This document shows, piece by piece, positions 47,522 to 56,657 of a DNA stretch of 64,000 nt. How positions within the stretch are numbered: the stretch's first letter is position 1; each line of letters starts with the position of its first letter. The translations under genes were made by a program, and so were the position numbers. The DNA comes from Aquabacterium sp. (GTDB lineage Bacteria > Pseudomonadota > Gammaproteobacteria > Burkholderiales > Burkholderiaceae_C): assembly GCF_016234775.1 (NCBI RefSeq), contig NZ_JACRAH010000009.1:1-64000 (forward strand). Reading direction: 5' to 3'. The notes below the pieces were generated by a model that did not search any database, was not told where the DNA came from, and saw only the letters and a list, made by a program, of their open reading frames with translations.

Positions 47522-49216
47522 TTACAGCAACAAAACCGGGGCCAGGAAGCCTTGCTGCTGCAGTTCATCCTGCACATCGTTGCTGCCCGTTGGCACAGCC
47601 AGCCCTGAGTTGAAGCTCTGGCCTTCGGCACTGTCGAGCGCGCCGTCGCCATTGGCGTCAAAGCTCATGGCGCTGCTGGATTGGCAGCTGTTGGTCGGGG
47701 CGTAGGCGATGCGGGAGCTGCTCAGGCTCCAGCTCGTGGCGCTTTGGCTCAGGCTGACGGCCTGATATTGGTAGGCGTTGTGAAGGGTTTGGGTGCTGCC
47801 GGGGCCGCTCCAGTTGCAAGCCATGCCCAGCATCGTGCCATCGGTGTGGCTGATGTCGTTGGTGTAGCCATGGAACAGGGCCAGCGTGCGTGTCTGCGCG
47901 TTGGTGTCGAGGCTGCTGTGGCCGGCAAACAGGCGCGCGTTGCTGGTGCCGTTCAAGGGCTGATCCTGCCAGGCGAGGATGAAGTCGCTGGTCTGTGCAG
48001 ACACGAGCACATCGTTGCCCATGCGGACAAAGCCCTGGCGCCACCCCAGGGTGCTGCCGCGCACAGTGCCTGGCAGGTACACGGCGGGATCGAGCTCGCC
48101 CGACATGGCTGTGGCCGCCAGCTCGTCGAAATGGTTGGTGCTGCCGGGCTTGCCGCAGTACTGTCCGGCGCGCAGGCGCAGGCTCAGCCATTGATCCTGG
48201 CGGTTGTAGCCGACCGACATCATGCGAGCCACCTTGTAGCGGCCGGAGCCGCTGTCTACCTGGTCCGCGCAGCCGATGCTGGCATCGGGGCTCAGGTAGG
48301 CCAGGGCCATGCGCAAGGTGCCAGCGTAGTGGGCATCGGTATCGGCGGGGGTGTGCAGCAGGCTGATTTCCAGAGACTGGGCACTGGTGCCGCTGCCTCG
48401 GGTCAGCAAGAGGCGGTAGGTGTATTCGCTGCCACCAGCATTGAGTGTCACGCTGGCGGCCTGGATCGACGCGCCCTGCAGTTGCGAGGTCAGCAGGTTG
48501 CTGGCCAGGCTGGTGACATCCGTTGTGGCGCCCGCTGCGGGCAAGGCGATACTGTTGCCGCTGTTGTTGGCGATCTGATCACGCATGGCCGCCAGCAGCA
48601 AGATGGCCTGATGCGCCCGCGCACTCAGGGCCTGCGATTGCGCGGCCACTTCTGCGACCGCACAGGCCTGCGGTGTGCTGCTGTCATCGGTGGCTCGCCA
48701 GATCCCCACCTCGCCGGCGGGCAAGGTGCCGCTGGCGTTCGTGGCGTTGTCGTGGTGGGTGTAAGCCACGCTTTGACCGTAGCACGCGGCGTGGCTGCGC
48801 GGGTCGGTGTCAAACAGGGCGCTCACGTCCAGCAGGGCGCTGCCAGACAAGCTCAGACGGCCGGTGGCCAGGGCATCGACCTGGCTGGATGACACCGCTT
48901 GCTGCGTGGCCATGGCGGTACTCAAGCCCAGGTTGTCGATGCCCAGTGCGCCCGGGATCACGTCGCTGGCGGGGGCCAGCGCTGTGGGCGATGCCACGGA
49001 CATCCCGAACGGGAATGGCCAGGTCGACGTGGGGGCGACGCCGGCATTCGGCACGCCGGCCGTCTCGCTGGTGCTGCCGCCACCGCCGCCGCCACCGCCG
49101 CAGGCTTGCAGCAGGCCGGCCATCATCAAGGTGGTGGTCAGTCGAAGGGCGCGCAGGCGAGCGGCTCGGGCGGAACGCGCCAGTGGGGTGAGGGAAGAGG
49201 GGGCTGATGTGTGCAT
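47522..49216 (-). CDS. Lipoprotein with EF-hand-like motif, unknown function
   Basis: The protein of about 564 residues starts at 49216 (GGAG seven bases upstream) with a long, Arg-rich N-region, hydrophobic core and lipobox LLQAC followed by eight Gly. The mature part is unrecognised, Ser/Ala/Gln-rich and without repeats I can see. Near the C-terminus DANGDGALDSAEG matches an EF-hand/dockerin-type calcium loop. It is a single gene with its own terminator. A cell-surface role is inferred from the signal. The frame is open 55 codons upstream but without signal logic. Confidence 0.78.
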   Translation of the reverse strand: MHTSAPSSLTPLARSARAARLRALRLTTTLMMAGLLQACGGGGGGGGSTSETAGVPNAGVAPTSTWPFPFGMSVASPTALAPASDVIPGALGIDNLGLSTAMATQQAVSSSQVDALATGRLSLSGSALLDVSALFDTDPRSHAACYGQSVAYTHHDNATNASGTLPAGEVGIWRATDDSSTPQACAVAEVAAQSQALSARAHQAILLLAAMRDQIANNSGNSIALPAAGATTDVTSLASNLLTSQLQGASIQAASVTLNAGGSEYTYRLLLTRGSGTSAQSLEISLLHTPADTDAHYAGTLRMALAYLSPDASIGCADQVDSGSGRYKVARMMSVGYNRQDQWLSLRLRAGQYCGKPGSTNHFDELAATAMSGELDPAVYLPGTVRGSTLGWRQGFVRMGNDVLVSAQTSDFILAWQDQPLNGTSNARLFAGHSSLDTNAQTRTLALFHGYTNDISHTDGTMLGMACNWSGPGSTQTLHNAYQYQAVSLSQSATSWSLSSSRIAYAPTNSCQSSSAMSFDANGDGALDSAEGQSFNSGLAVPTGSNDVQDELQQQGFLAPVLLL

Positions 49217-49379
49217 ATGAGGGCTCCAGGCGCAAGCCAGTGGCAACGCACACAATGCCGCGAAGCCCCCCCGGGTAATCGCGCATGAACAAGGGCGTTT
49301 GGGCGCCTTTTTCACCCTCAAGTTTTCGGGTGCGGTGTGCCCCTTGCGATAATGCGATCCGAACCCTTGGAGGAGCCCC

Positions 49380-50570
49380 ATGTTTCAGCACGTTTATGCC
49401 TATCCCGGCGACCCCATCCTCACGCTCAACGAGGATTTCCAGAAAGACCCGCGTCAGGGCAAGATCAACCTGAGCATCGGCATCTACTTCGACGAACAGG
49501 GCCGCCTGCCCGTGATGGCCGCCGTGCGTGAGGCCGAAAGCGCCATGCTGGCCCACATCGGCCCCAAGCCCTATCTGCCCATGGCCGGCGCCCCCAACTA
49601 CCGTGAGGCCGTGCAGCACCTGCTGTTCGGTGCCGATCACGAAGCCGTCAGGAGCGGCCGCATCGCCACCTTGCAGACCCTGGGCGGCTCAGGCGGCCTC
49701 AAGGTGGGTGGCGACTTCCTCAAGCGCTACTTCCCTGATTCGCAGGTGTGGGTGAGCGACCCGACGTGGGACAACCACCGCGCGATGTTCGAAGGCGCGG
49801 GCTTCCAGGTCAACACCTACCCGTATTACGACCCGGCCACGGGCGGCCTGAAGTTCGATGCCATGCTGGACACGATCAAATCGCTGCCCAGGCACAGCAT
49901 CGTGCTGCTGCATGCCTGCTGCCACAACCCCACGGGTGTGGACCTGAGCGTGGCGCAATGGGGCGAGCTGATTCCCGTGATGCGTGAGCGCCAGTTGCTG
50001 CCCTACCTGGACATCGCCTACCAGGGCTTTGGCGATGGCATCGATGAAGACGCGCATGCCATCCGCGCCTTGGCCGATGCCGGCGTGCCCTTCTTCGTGG
50101 CCAACTCGTTTTCCAAGAGCTTCTCGCTGTATGGCGAGCGCGTGGGTGGCCTGAGCGTGGTCTGCCCTGACAAGGACCAGGCCGGGCGCGTGTTTGGCCA
50201 GCTGATGTCGGCCGTGCGCCGCAACTACTCCAGCCCGCCCACCCACGGTGGCCAGATCGTGGCGCGTGTGTTGCAGACGCCCGCCCTGCACAAGCTGTGG
50301 GCCGATGAGCTGGGTGGCATGCGCGAGCGCATCCAGCTGATGCGCCGTCGCTTGCATGACGGCCTGGTGCAGCGTGTGCCGGGGCGTGACTTCAGCTACT
50401 TCATCACCCAGCGCGGCATGTTCAGTTACACCGGCCTGAGTGCCGAGCAGGCTGATGCACTGCGTGAGCAGCACGGGGTGTACCTGCTGCGCTCCGGCCG
50501 CATGTGCGTGGCGGGCCTCAACAGCCACAACGTGGACCGTGTGGCCGAGGCGTTGGCCGCCGTGATCTGA
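49380..50570 (+). CDS. tyrB: Aromatic amino acid / aspartate aminotransferase
   Basis: The 396-residue PLP enzyme is of the class I AspC/TyrB family and transfers amino groups between aromatic amino acids or aspartate and 2-oxoglutarate. Seen are KINLSIGIYFDE, the substrate-side CCHNPTGVD, DIAYQGFGDG and the PLP lysine in NSFSKSFSLYGERVG. The start has GGAG seven bases upstream. TyrB versus AspC specificity cannot be settled from sequence alone. Confidence 0.9.
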   Translation: MFQHVYAYPGDPILTLNEDFQKDPRQGKINLSIGIYFDEQGRLPVMAAVREAESAMLAHIGPKPYLPMAGAPNYREAVQHLLFGADHEAVRSGRIATLQTLGGSGGLKVGGDFLKRYFPDSQVWVSDPTWDNHRAMFEGAGFQVNTYPYYDPATGGLKFDAMLDTIKSLPRHSIVLLHACCHNPTGVDLSVAQWGELIPVMRERQLLPYLDIAYQGFGDGIDEDAHAIRALADAGVPFFVANSFSKSFSLYGERVGGLSVVCPDKDQAGRVFGQLMSAVRRNYSSPPTHGGQIVARVLQTPALHKLWADELGGMRERIQLMRRRLHDGLVQRVPGRDFSYFITQRGMFSYTGLSAEQADALREQHGVYLLRSGRMCVAGLNSHNVDRVAEALAAVI

Positions 50571-50591
50571 GCAGCCAGGGAGGCGAGGGCG

Positions 50592-52163
50592 TCAGAAGGC
50601 GCCCGCCACCCTGAAGCGGCTGACCACCACGGCCAGTGAATCGGCCTGATCCTTCAGGCTGGCCGCAGCGGCGGCTGACTCTTCCACCAACGCCGCGTTT
50701 TGCTGCGTCATCTGATCGAGCTCCGACACGGCTGAGTGGATGGCACCCACGCCTTGCGTCTGCTCCGTTGTGGCATGCGCGATCTCATGGATCAACGACG
50801 CCACCTTGTCCACCGATGCGACGATGGACTGCATGGTCTGCCCCGCGTTCTGAACCAGTGTGGCGCCTGATTCGACATGCTCGGTCGATGTCTGAATCAA
50901 GGTCTTGATCTCGCGCGCGGCCTGGGCGCTGCGTTGTGCCAAGGTGCGAACCTCACCGGCCACCACGGCGAAACCACGGCCTTGCTCGCCAGCTCGTGCC
51001 GCTTCCACTGCAGCGTTCAAAGCGAGGATGTTGGTCTGGAAGGCGATGCCATCGATCACGGTGATGATGTCCGTGATCTTGCGCGCGCTCGCATGGATCG
51101 CCTCCATCGTGTGCACCACCTGCGATACCACCTCGCCGCCACGTTGTGCCTGGCTGGAGGCTTCTGCCGCCATCTCCTGTGCGGATGTAGACGATTGCGC
51201 GTTGTGGCTCACCGTGCCCGACAACTCATCCATGGATGAGGCGGTGTACTGCAACCGTGCGGCTGTGTTCTCCGTGCGCTGGCTCAAATCCAGGTTGCCA
51301 GCGGCAATCTGCTGGCTGGCCATGGCCACACTGTCCACGCTGTTGCGCACTTCAGCGACTGTGCTGGCCAGGCCGGCACACATCAGCTGCATGGCTTGTA
51401 GCAGGCGGGCGATTTCGTCGTCGCCTTGTGTCAAAGGGTGGGGGGCTTGCCCAGTGGCCAGATCGCCTTCTGCAATGGCCTCGGCGCGCTGAACCGCCAC
51501 CTTCACACCTTGGCTCAGATCGCGAGCCGTGACTTCAATGAACACAGCCATCGCGAGGGCAGTCAAGGTCACCACGATCAAGGCCTTGGTCAACTGCTGG
51601 TGGAAGGCCGCCTGCACATCATCGATGTAGAGGCCCGAACCCAGCACCCAGCCCCAGGGCTCGAAGCCCTTGACGTAGGAGACCTTGTCCTGCGGTTGGT
51701 CCATGCCGGGTTTGGGCCATTGATAGTTCACAAAACCCTGGCCCTTTTCCTTCACGGTGCTCACAAAGTGTTTGAACAGAAAAACGCCGTTGGGGTCCTT
51801 CATCTCGGCCACATCCTGACCATCCAGTTGGGGCTTGATGGGGTGGTGCACCATGCGGTGGTTCAGGTCATTGACCCAGAAGTACTCGTTGCCGCTGTAA
51901 CGCAGCTTGTCGAGCGCGGACAGCGCCATTTTTTGTGCCTGTGCCTCGCTGAGTTCGCCTGACTGTTGTCGGGCGTGGACCCACTGCACGGTGGCGTGCG
52001 CCACCTCCACGGTTTGGCGAACCGCGTCTTGCCGTGCACCCAGTTGCTGCTGATAGCTGGACCACATCAGCGCGCAGGCCACGCCGACGACTGCGACCCC
52101 AGCGAGCAAGGCGAGCGCCCTCAGCCGTGAGGCGACACTGAATTGTCTGAACCAATTGAACAT
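50592..52163 (-). CDS. Methyl-accepting chemotaxis protein with single Cache domain
   Basis: The 523-residue receptor begins [17 protein letters not shown]. It has two membrane helices around an extracytoplasmic single Cache domain (about 40-180) with [15 protein letters not shown] and [13 protein letters not shown], typical of the sCache_2 group that binds small organic acids. A HAMP domain and the enteric-type signalling tip ([20 protein letters not shown]) follow. It has no WxxxF tail. The frame is open 23 codons upstream, but the MFNW start is better. Convergent with the aminotransferase gene. Confidence 0.92.
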   Translation of the reverse strand: MFNWFRQFSVASRLRALALLAGVAVVGVACALMWSSYQQQLGARQDAVRQTVEVAHATVQWVHARQQSGELSEAQAQKMALSALDKLRYSGNEYFWVNDLNHRMVHHPIKPQLDGQDVAEMKDPNGVFLFKHFVSTVKEKGQGFVNYQWPKPGMDQPQDKVSYVKGFEPWGWVLGSGLYIDDVQAAFHQQLTKALIVVTLTALAMAVFIEVTARDLSQGVKVAVQRAEAIAEGDLATGQAPHPLTQGDDEIARLLQAMQLMCAGLASTVAEVRNSVDSVAMASQQIAAGNLDLSQRTENTAARLQYTASSMDELSGTVSHNAQSSTSAQEMAAEASSQAQRGGEVVSQVVHTMEAIHASARKITDIITVIDGIAFQTNILALNAAVEAARAGEQGRGFAVVAGEVRTLAQRSAQAAREIKTLIQTSTEHVESGATLVQNAGQTMQSIVASVDKVASLIHEIAHATTEQTQGVGAIHSAVSELDQMTQQNAALVEESAAAAASLKDQADSLAVVVSRFRVAGAF

Positions 52164-52441
52164 GTTGAAATCCGTTGGTGATGTTGACTGCTGGTCACGC
52201 CAACCGGGATCGCATTTCCGCCTGCGAAGCAATGCGACTCCGGACGGCGCCTGGATGGCAAACGCTCATCCAGCAAACCGATGTTGCGCGAAAGGCCTTT
52301 GACGCGTTGCGAAGAAATGAGGGTGCAAACTGACGCTTAACGCGCTGCGCCATAGGGGGCATCCCGTGCACGCATTCAGTGCCATCCGTAGAAGAATCGG
52401 ACACGTGCCTGAGCCATCCGGCTCATCGCTGAGGAGCCCCT
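52164..52441. other. Divergent spacer between a chemoreceptor gene and fadD
   Basis: These 278 bases contain no gene. GAGGAG at 52432-52437 is the fadD ribosome binding site. I see no convincing FliA element on the receptor side and no clear FadR-type operator. Confidence 0.5.
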
Positions 52442-54175
52442 ATGGAAAAGATCTGGCTGAAGCACTATCCGCCAGGTGTCCCGCATTCGGTTGACCCTGC
52501 GGCTTACAACTCTCTGGTCGAGTTGCTGGATGAAGGCCTGACGCGGCATGCCCCCTTGCCGGCCTATCGCTTCATGGGGCGTGCCTGGTTGTTTTCGGAC
52601 ATTGATGCGGCCTCGCGACGCATGGCGGCGTATCTCCACGGCCTGGGCCTCAAGCCGGGTGACCGTGTGGCCGTGATGCTGCCCAACGTGCCGCAGTACC
52701 CGGTGGTGGTGGCGGCCATCTTGCGCGCCGGCATGGTGGTGGTCAATGTGAACCCGCTGTACACGCCGCGCGAGCTGGAACATCAGTTGAAGGATTCGGG
52801 CAGCGCGGCCATCTTCATCCTGGAGAACTTCGCGCACACCCTGCAGGAGGTGATCGGTGCCACGCCCGTGCGGCATGTGGTGCTCACCAGCCTGGGGGAC
52901 ATGCTCGGCCTGGTCAAAGGCGCGGTGGTCAATATGGTGGTGCGCCGTGTGCGCAAGCTGGTGCCGCCTTTCGATTTGCCAAGTGCGGTTCGCTTCAACA
53001 AGGCTTTGCGTATTGGACGAGGCCAGGCCTTCACGCCGGCCAGACCCGGGCCCGATGATGTGGCCGTGCTGCAGTACACCGGCGGCACCACGGGCGTGAG
53101 CAAGGGCGCCACGCTCACGCATCGCAATGTGGTGGCCAGCATGCTCCTGTCCGAGGCCTGGAACAAGGCGGTGATCGACCCCATCGCGCGCCAGGAGCAG
53201 TTCACCATGGTGGCGGCTTTGCCGCTCTATCACATCTTCGGTTTTGCGGTGAACATGATGCTGGGCATGCACCTGGGCGCCTGCAACATCCTCATTCCCA
53301 ATCCACGTGATCTGCCGGCCATGTTCAAGGAGCTGTCACGCTACCGCTTTCACAGCTTCCCGGCGGTCAACACCCTGTTTGCCGCCATGGCGCGCCACCC
53401 TGATTTCCGCAGCGTGGACTGGAGCGCACTCAGACAGTCCGTGGGCGGTGGCATGGCCGTGCATCAGGCCACGGCCAAGTTGTGGAAGGACAAGACCGGC
53501 CTGGTCATCTGTGAAGGCTATGGCTTGTCCGAGACCACAGCCGGGGTCACCTGCAACCCAGGCCAGCAGCAGGCCTTCACCGGCGGCATCGGTTTGCCCT
53601 TGCCTTCCACCGAGGTGGTGATCCTCGATGAAGATGGGCGAGAGTTGCCAACAGGCTCACCCGGTGAGCTGGCCGTGCGTGGCCCCCAGGTCATGTCAGG
53701 CTACTGGCAGCGTCCGGATGAAACGGCCAAGGTGATGACGCTCGATGGCTTCATGCGCACGGGCGACATCTGCGTGATGGACGAGCGCGGCTACATCAAG
53801 CTCATCGACCGCAAGAAGGACATGATCCTGGTGTCGGGCTTCAATGTCTACCCCAACGAGATCGAAGACGCGGTGGCCTTGCTGCCCGGGGTCAAGGAGT
53901 GTGCGGCCATCGGCATCCCCGATGAACGTTCGGGCGAGGCCGTCAAGCTGTTCGTGGTGCGGGATCGGGCTGACTTGAGCGAGCAGGCCGTGCGAGATCA
54001 TTGCGCACAAGTGCTGACGGGCTACAAGCGCCCCAAGGTGGTGGCGTTCAGGCAGGATCTGCCCAAGACGCCCATCGGCAAGGTGCTGCGCCGGGCCTTG
54101 CGCGATGCGGAGCCCGCCGTGGTGGCCGAGGCCAGTGCACGGCAGGCCGAACAGGCGCTTACTGAGGCCCCATGA
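52442..54175 (+). CDS. fadD: Long-chain fatty acid-CoA ligase
   Basis: The 577-residue AMP-forming ligase activates fatty acids to acyl-CoA for beta-oxidation. Motifs: P-loop-like YTGGTTGVSKGA, the A5 region EGYGLSETTAGV, GFMRTGDI, and IDRKKDMILVSGFNVYPNEIED near the C-terminus. The catalytic Lys is in TPIGKVLRR. GAGGAG lies five bases before the ATG. The 3' end overlaps the convergent yaeQ-like gene by 17 bases. The dehydrogenase at the start of the window would act downstream of it. Confidence 0.95.
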   Translation: MEKIWLKHYPPGVPHSVDPAAYNSLVELLDEGLTRHAPLPAYRFMGRAWLFSDIDAASRRMAAYLHGLGLKPGDRVAVMLPNVPQYPVVVAAILRAGMVVVNVNPLYTPRELEHQLKDSGSAAIFILENFAHTLQEVIGATPVRHVVLTSLGDMLGLVKGAVVNMVVRRVRKLVPPFDLPSAVRFNKALRIGRGQAFTPARPGPDDVAVLQYTGGTTGVSKGATLTHRNVVASMLLSEAWNKAVIDPIARQEQFTMVAALPLYHIFGFAVNMMLGMHLGACNILIPNPRDLPAMFKELSRYRFHSFPAVNTLFAAMARHPDFRSVDWSALRQSVGGGMAVHQATAKLWKDKTGLVICEGYGLSETTAGVTCNPGQQQAFTGGIGLPLPSTEVVILDEDGRELPTGSPGELAVRGPQVMSGYWQRPDETAKVMTLDGFMRTGDICVMDERGYIKLIDRKKDMILVSGFNVYPNEIEDAVALLPGVKECAAIGIPDERSGEAVKLFVVRDRADLSEQAVRDHCAQVLTGYKRPKVVAFRQDLPKTPIGKVLRRALRDAEPAVVAEASARQAEQALTEAP

Positions 54176-54716
54176 GCTTGACGGGGGTGACCTCGATGGT
54201 CTGCTCGCCATCGTTGATCCACGCGGTGCCATCCTGCACGGTGAACTGCAGCTGCATGGTGCGCTTGGCCAGCGTGGCCAGGGCCTGGCTCTGCTCGGTG
54301 GGGATCTGCCACACGGTCAGGTTCTGAGGGCGTGTGAGCTTGTTGGCGATGTTGTCCCACCAGACGTTGGTGCTGCTCTGGAAGGCGTAGACGCTGACCT
54401 TGCGGGCGCGGCCACAGGCCTTCATGATGCGCTTGTCATCAGGCTGGCCCACTTCCACCCAGTGCATGATCTCGTCGGAGAAGCTCTTGTGCCACAGCGC
54501 GGGCTCGTCAGGCTCCCACATGTCCTTGGCCAGCTCCAGCGTGCCTTCCTTGGTGTCGGCCGGCCAGTTCAGGGCCAGCGCCAGCACGCGGATCATCATG
54601 CGCTCATCGGCCTCGGACGGGTGCCGGGCGATGGTCATGGATGGATCGGCATAGACGTTGCGGTCCATGTCGGCCAGCTGCAGCTGGGCTTTGAAGATGG
54701 TGGCTTTGAGCGCCAT
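54159..54716 (-). CDS. yaeQ: YaeQ-family protein
   Basis: The 185-residue protein matches YaeQ throughout (MALKATIFKAQLQLADMDR at the start, ADERMMIRVLALAL, VEVGQPDDKRIMKACG). The family has a nuclease-like alpha/beta fold and was linked to suppression of RfaH-dependent expression defects. The exact role is unknown. It lies 35 bases downstream of the hydrolase gene on the same strand and overlaps fadD at the 3' end. Confidence 0.92.
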   Translation of the reverse strand: MALKATIFKAQLQLADMDRNVYADPSMTIARHPSEADERMMIRVLALALNWPADTKEGTLELAKDMWEPDEPALWHKSFSDEIMHWVEVGQPDDKRIMKACGRARKVSVYAFQSSTNVWWDNIANKLTRPQNLTVWQIPTEQSQALATLAKRTMQLQFTVQDGTAWINDGEQTIEVTPVKLMGPQ

Positions 54717-54751
54717 GATGTCGATCTAACGGAAAACAGCAAAGACTGCGA

Positions 54752-55627
54752 TCATCCTCCAAAAACGCGGTTCAACCAATCGCCCATGGTCTTGAGCACC
54801 TCGCCTTGCTCGACTTCGTTGAAGATTTCGTGTGACAAAGCGGGGAAGGGGCGGCTGCTGACCAGCGAGGTGGGCGCCGTGGCGGCGAAGGCTGCCGAGC
54901 CTTCAGGCTTGACGCAGCGATCCTGGCCGCCCCACATGATGAGGGTGGGCACCGTCCACTGCGGGGCGCGGGCGCGCACGTTTTCACCGGCGGCGATGAT
55001 GAACATGGTCATGCGGCCGGTGATGCGGTCGTGCACCAGCGGGTCGGCCATATAGGCTTTGACCGTGGCGGGGTTGTTGCACACCCACTCGGGCTTGAGG
55101 CCGTTGCCCACGGGTACATCGGGCGTGAGCTTGCCGATCGTGGCCAGCAGGACCTTCTGGATGGCGCTTGTGGGCACGTCCAGCGCGGGGGATGACAGCA
55201 CCAGCGCGTCCACCGGGCGAGACCAGGGCGCGGCTTCCTTCGGTGTGGCCAGGGCCGATACAAAGCGGCCTGCAATCGCGCCACCCAGGCTGTGCCCCAC
55301 CACCAGCAGGCGCTGGCCGGGGTAGGCGGCGCGGGCGGCGTCCACCACGCTGGCCAGGTCATGCAGGAAGTCGTCGTCGGTGTTCAGGCCGCCACGCTTG
55401 CCGGGCGAGTTGCCGTGCCCACGGTGGTCGTAGCCGATGGCCGCCCAGCCTTGCTGGTTCAGGTAGGCTGCCACATGGGCATAGCGCAGGCAGTGTTCGC
55501 CCAGGCCGTGCACGATCACGGCCACGCCACGCGGTGCCTGGCCGGCCGCCACAGGCCAGTGCTGGGTGACCAGCGCCAGGCCATCACGGGTGCGGACGGT
55601 GGCGGGGAAGTTCGGTGTGGGGCTCAT
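54752..55627 (-). CDS. Alpha/beta hydrolase, monoacylglycerol lipase-like
   Basis: The 291-residue serine hydrolase has the oxyanion region VIVHGLGEHC, YDHRGHGNSPG, and the nucleophile motif VGHSLGGAIAG. Asp is in MWGGQDRCV and His near LSHEIFNE. It resembles monoacylglycerol lipase or lysophospholipase enzymes and lacks a signal peptide. It may share a transcript with the isomerase-like gene 60 bases upstream and with yaeQ downstream. Confidence 0.87.
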   Translation of the reverse strand: MSPTPNFPATVRTRDGLALVTQHWPVAAGQAPRGVAVIVHGLGEHCLRYAHVAAYLNQQGWAAIGYDHRGHGNSPGKRGGLNTDDDFLHDLASVVDAARAAYPGQRLLVVGHSLGGAIAGRFVSALATPKEAAPWSRPVDALVLSSPALDVPTSAIQKVLLATIGKLTPDVPVGNGLKPEWVCNNPATVKAYMADPLVHDRITGRMTMFIIAAGENVRARAPQWTVPTLIMWGGQDRCVKPEGSAAFAATAPTSLVSSRPFPALSHEIFNEVEQGEVLKTMGDWLNRVFGG

Positions 55628-55687
55628 GGTGCGTGTTCCTGGGGCGGGGCTGTTGGGGTGTGGTGGGCGGAGCGTGCGAAGGGGCGA

Positions 55688-56497
55688 TCAGGCCAGACTT
55701 GGTGCGCGCAACCACCCCAGGCCGGCCGAAGTGCCGGCGCGCGGCTTGTATTCGCAGCCGATCCAGCCTTGCCAGTTCAGCGCGTGTAGTTCCTTGAACA
55801 CCCAGTCGTAGTTCAGCTCGCCTTGATCGGGCTCGCCTCGATCCGGCACGGCGGCAATCTGCAGATGGCCCACGCGGCCTGTGGGCAGGTACTGGCGCAG
55901 GCGCATGCTCACATCGCCTTCCACGATCTGGCAGTGATACAGGTCCATCTGCACCTGCAGATGCGGCGAACCGATGGTTTGAACCAGTTCGTGGGCCTGC
56001 GCCTGGTGCGTCAGCAGGTAGCCGGGCATGTCGCGGCCATTGATGGGTTCGATCATCAGCGTGCGCCCATGGGCCCGCGCCTGTTCGGCGGCCCATTGCA
56101 GGCGTTGGCCGTAGCGGGCCCAGGCAGCGTCACGGCCGGCTTCGATGCACAGCCCCGCCATCACATGAACACGTGGGCAATCCAGTTCGCCTGCCAGTTG
56201 CAGGGCTGCGTGGATGCTGGCCTGGAAATCCGCCTCGCGGCCACCCAGGCTGGCCAGGCCGCGTTCGCCTTGTGCCCAGTTGCCTGGGGCCGCGTTGAAC
56301 AGCACGAGTTGCAGGCCGTTGTCACGCAGGCGGGCTGCCACCTCGGCGCTGGGGTGTTCATGTGGGAACAGGCACTCCACACCCTGAAAGCCATCGCGCG
56401 CAGCCGCCTCGAATCGATCCAGAAAGGGCAGATCGGTGTAGAGCCAGGATAAGTTGGCGGCGAATTTCAGTGTGCAGGACGTTGTGGGGGCAGGCAT
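55688..56497 (-). CDS. hyi: Hydroxypyruvate isomerase-family protein (Hyi-like)
   Basis: This TIM-barrel protein of about 269 residues is of the AP-endonuclease-2 / sugar-isomerase family. FAANLSWLYTDLPFLDRF at the start, MIEPINGRDMPGY in the centre, QMDLYHCQIVEGD and GCEYKPRAGTSAGL at the end match hydroxypyruvate isomerases, with metal ligands Glu, Asp, His and Glu. 2-Oxotetronate isomerase (OtnI) is close and cannot be excluded. I chose the start MPAPTTSC. No glyoxylate genes are nearby. Confidence 0.85.
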   Translation of the reverse strand: MPAPTTSCTLKFAANLSWLYTDLPFLDRFEAAARDGFQGVECLFPHEHPSAEVAARLRDNGLQLVLFNAAPGNWAQGERGLASLGGREADFQASIHAALQLAGELDCPRVHVMAGLCIEAGRDAAWARYGQRLQWAAEQARAHGRTLMIEPINGRDMPGYLLTHQAQAHELVQTIGSPHLQVQMDLYHCQIVEGDVSMRLRQYLPTGRVGHLQIAAVPDRGEPDQGELNYDWVFKELHALNWQGWIGCEYKPRAGTSAGLGWLRAPSLA

Positions 56498-56583
56498 GGG
56501 CTTGGATGGGGCAGCAAGATTCTTGCAGCACAACTGCAAGAAGCCGCAAGCGTAGCCCAAAAGCGTGTGCCGCCACCCCCCTG

Positions 56584-56618
56584 AAAAACCGACCGCCGAC
56601 GGGCGCGGGGCCGGTCGG
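56584..56618 (-). terminator. Rho-independent terminator after the WETF-tailed chemoreceptor gene
   Basis: On the reverse strand CCGACC (56594-56589 on the complementary arm) pairs with GGTCGG, with inner GCCGAC/GTCGGC repeats allowing alternative stems. Five T (56588-56584) follow. It lies 40 bases after the receptor stop. Confidence 0.75.
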
Positions 56619-56657
56619 CGTGGTGTAGCGCGGCGGTGAAGCGGTGCGCTCAGGCGA

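Noticed and set aside
49289-49315. Possible forward terminator before the aminotransferase gene
   Set aside because: The stem is short and bulged, and no forward gene ends upstream of it.
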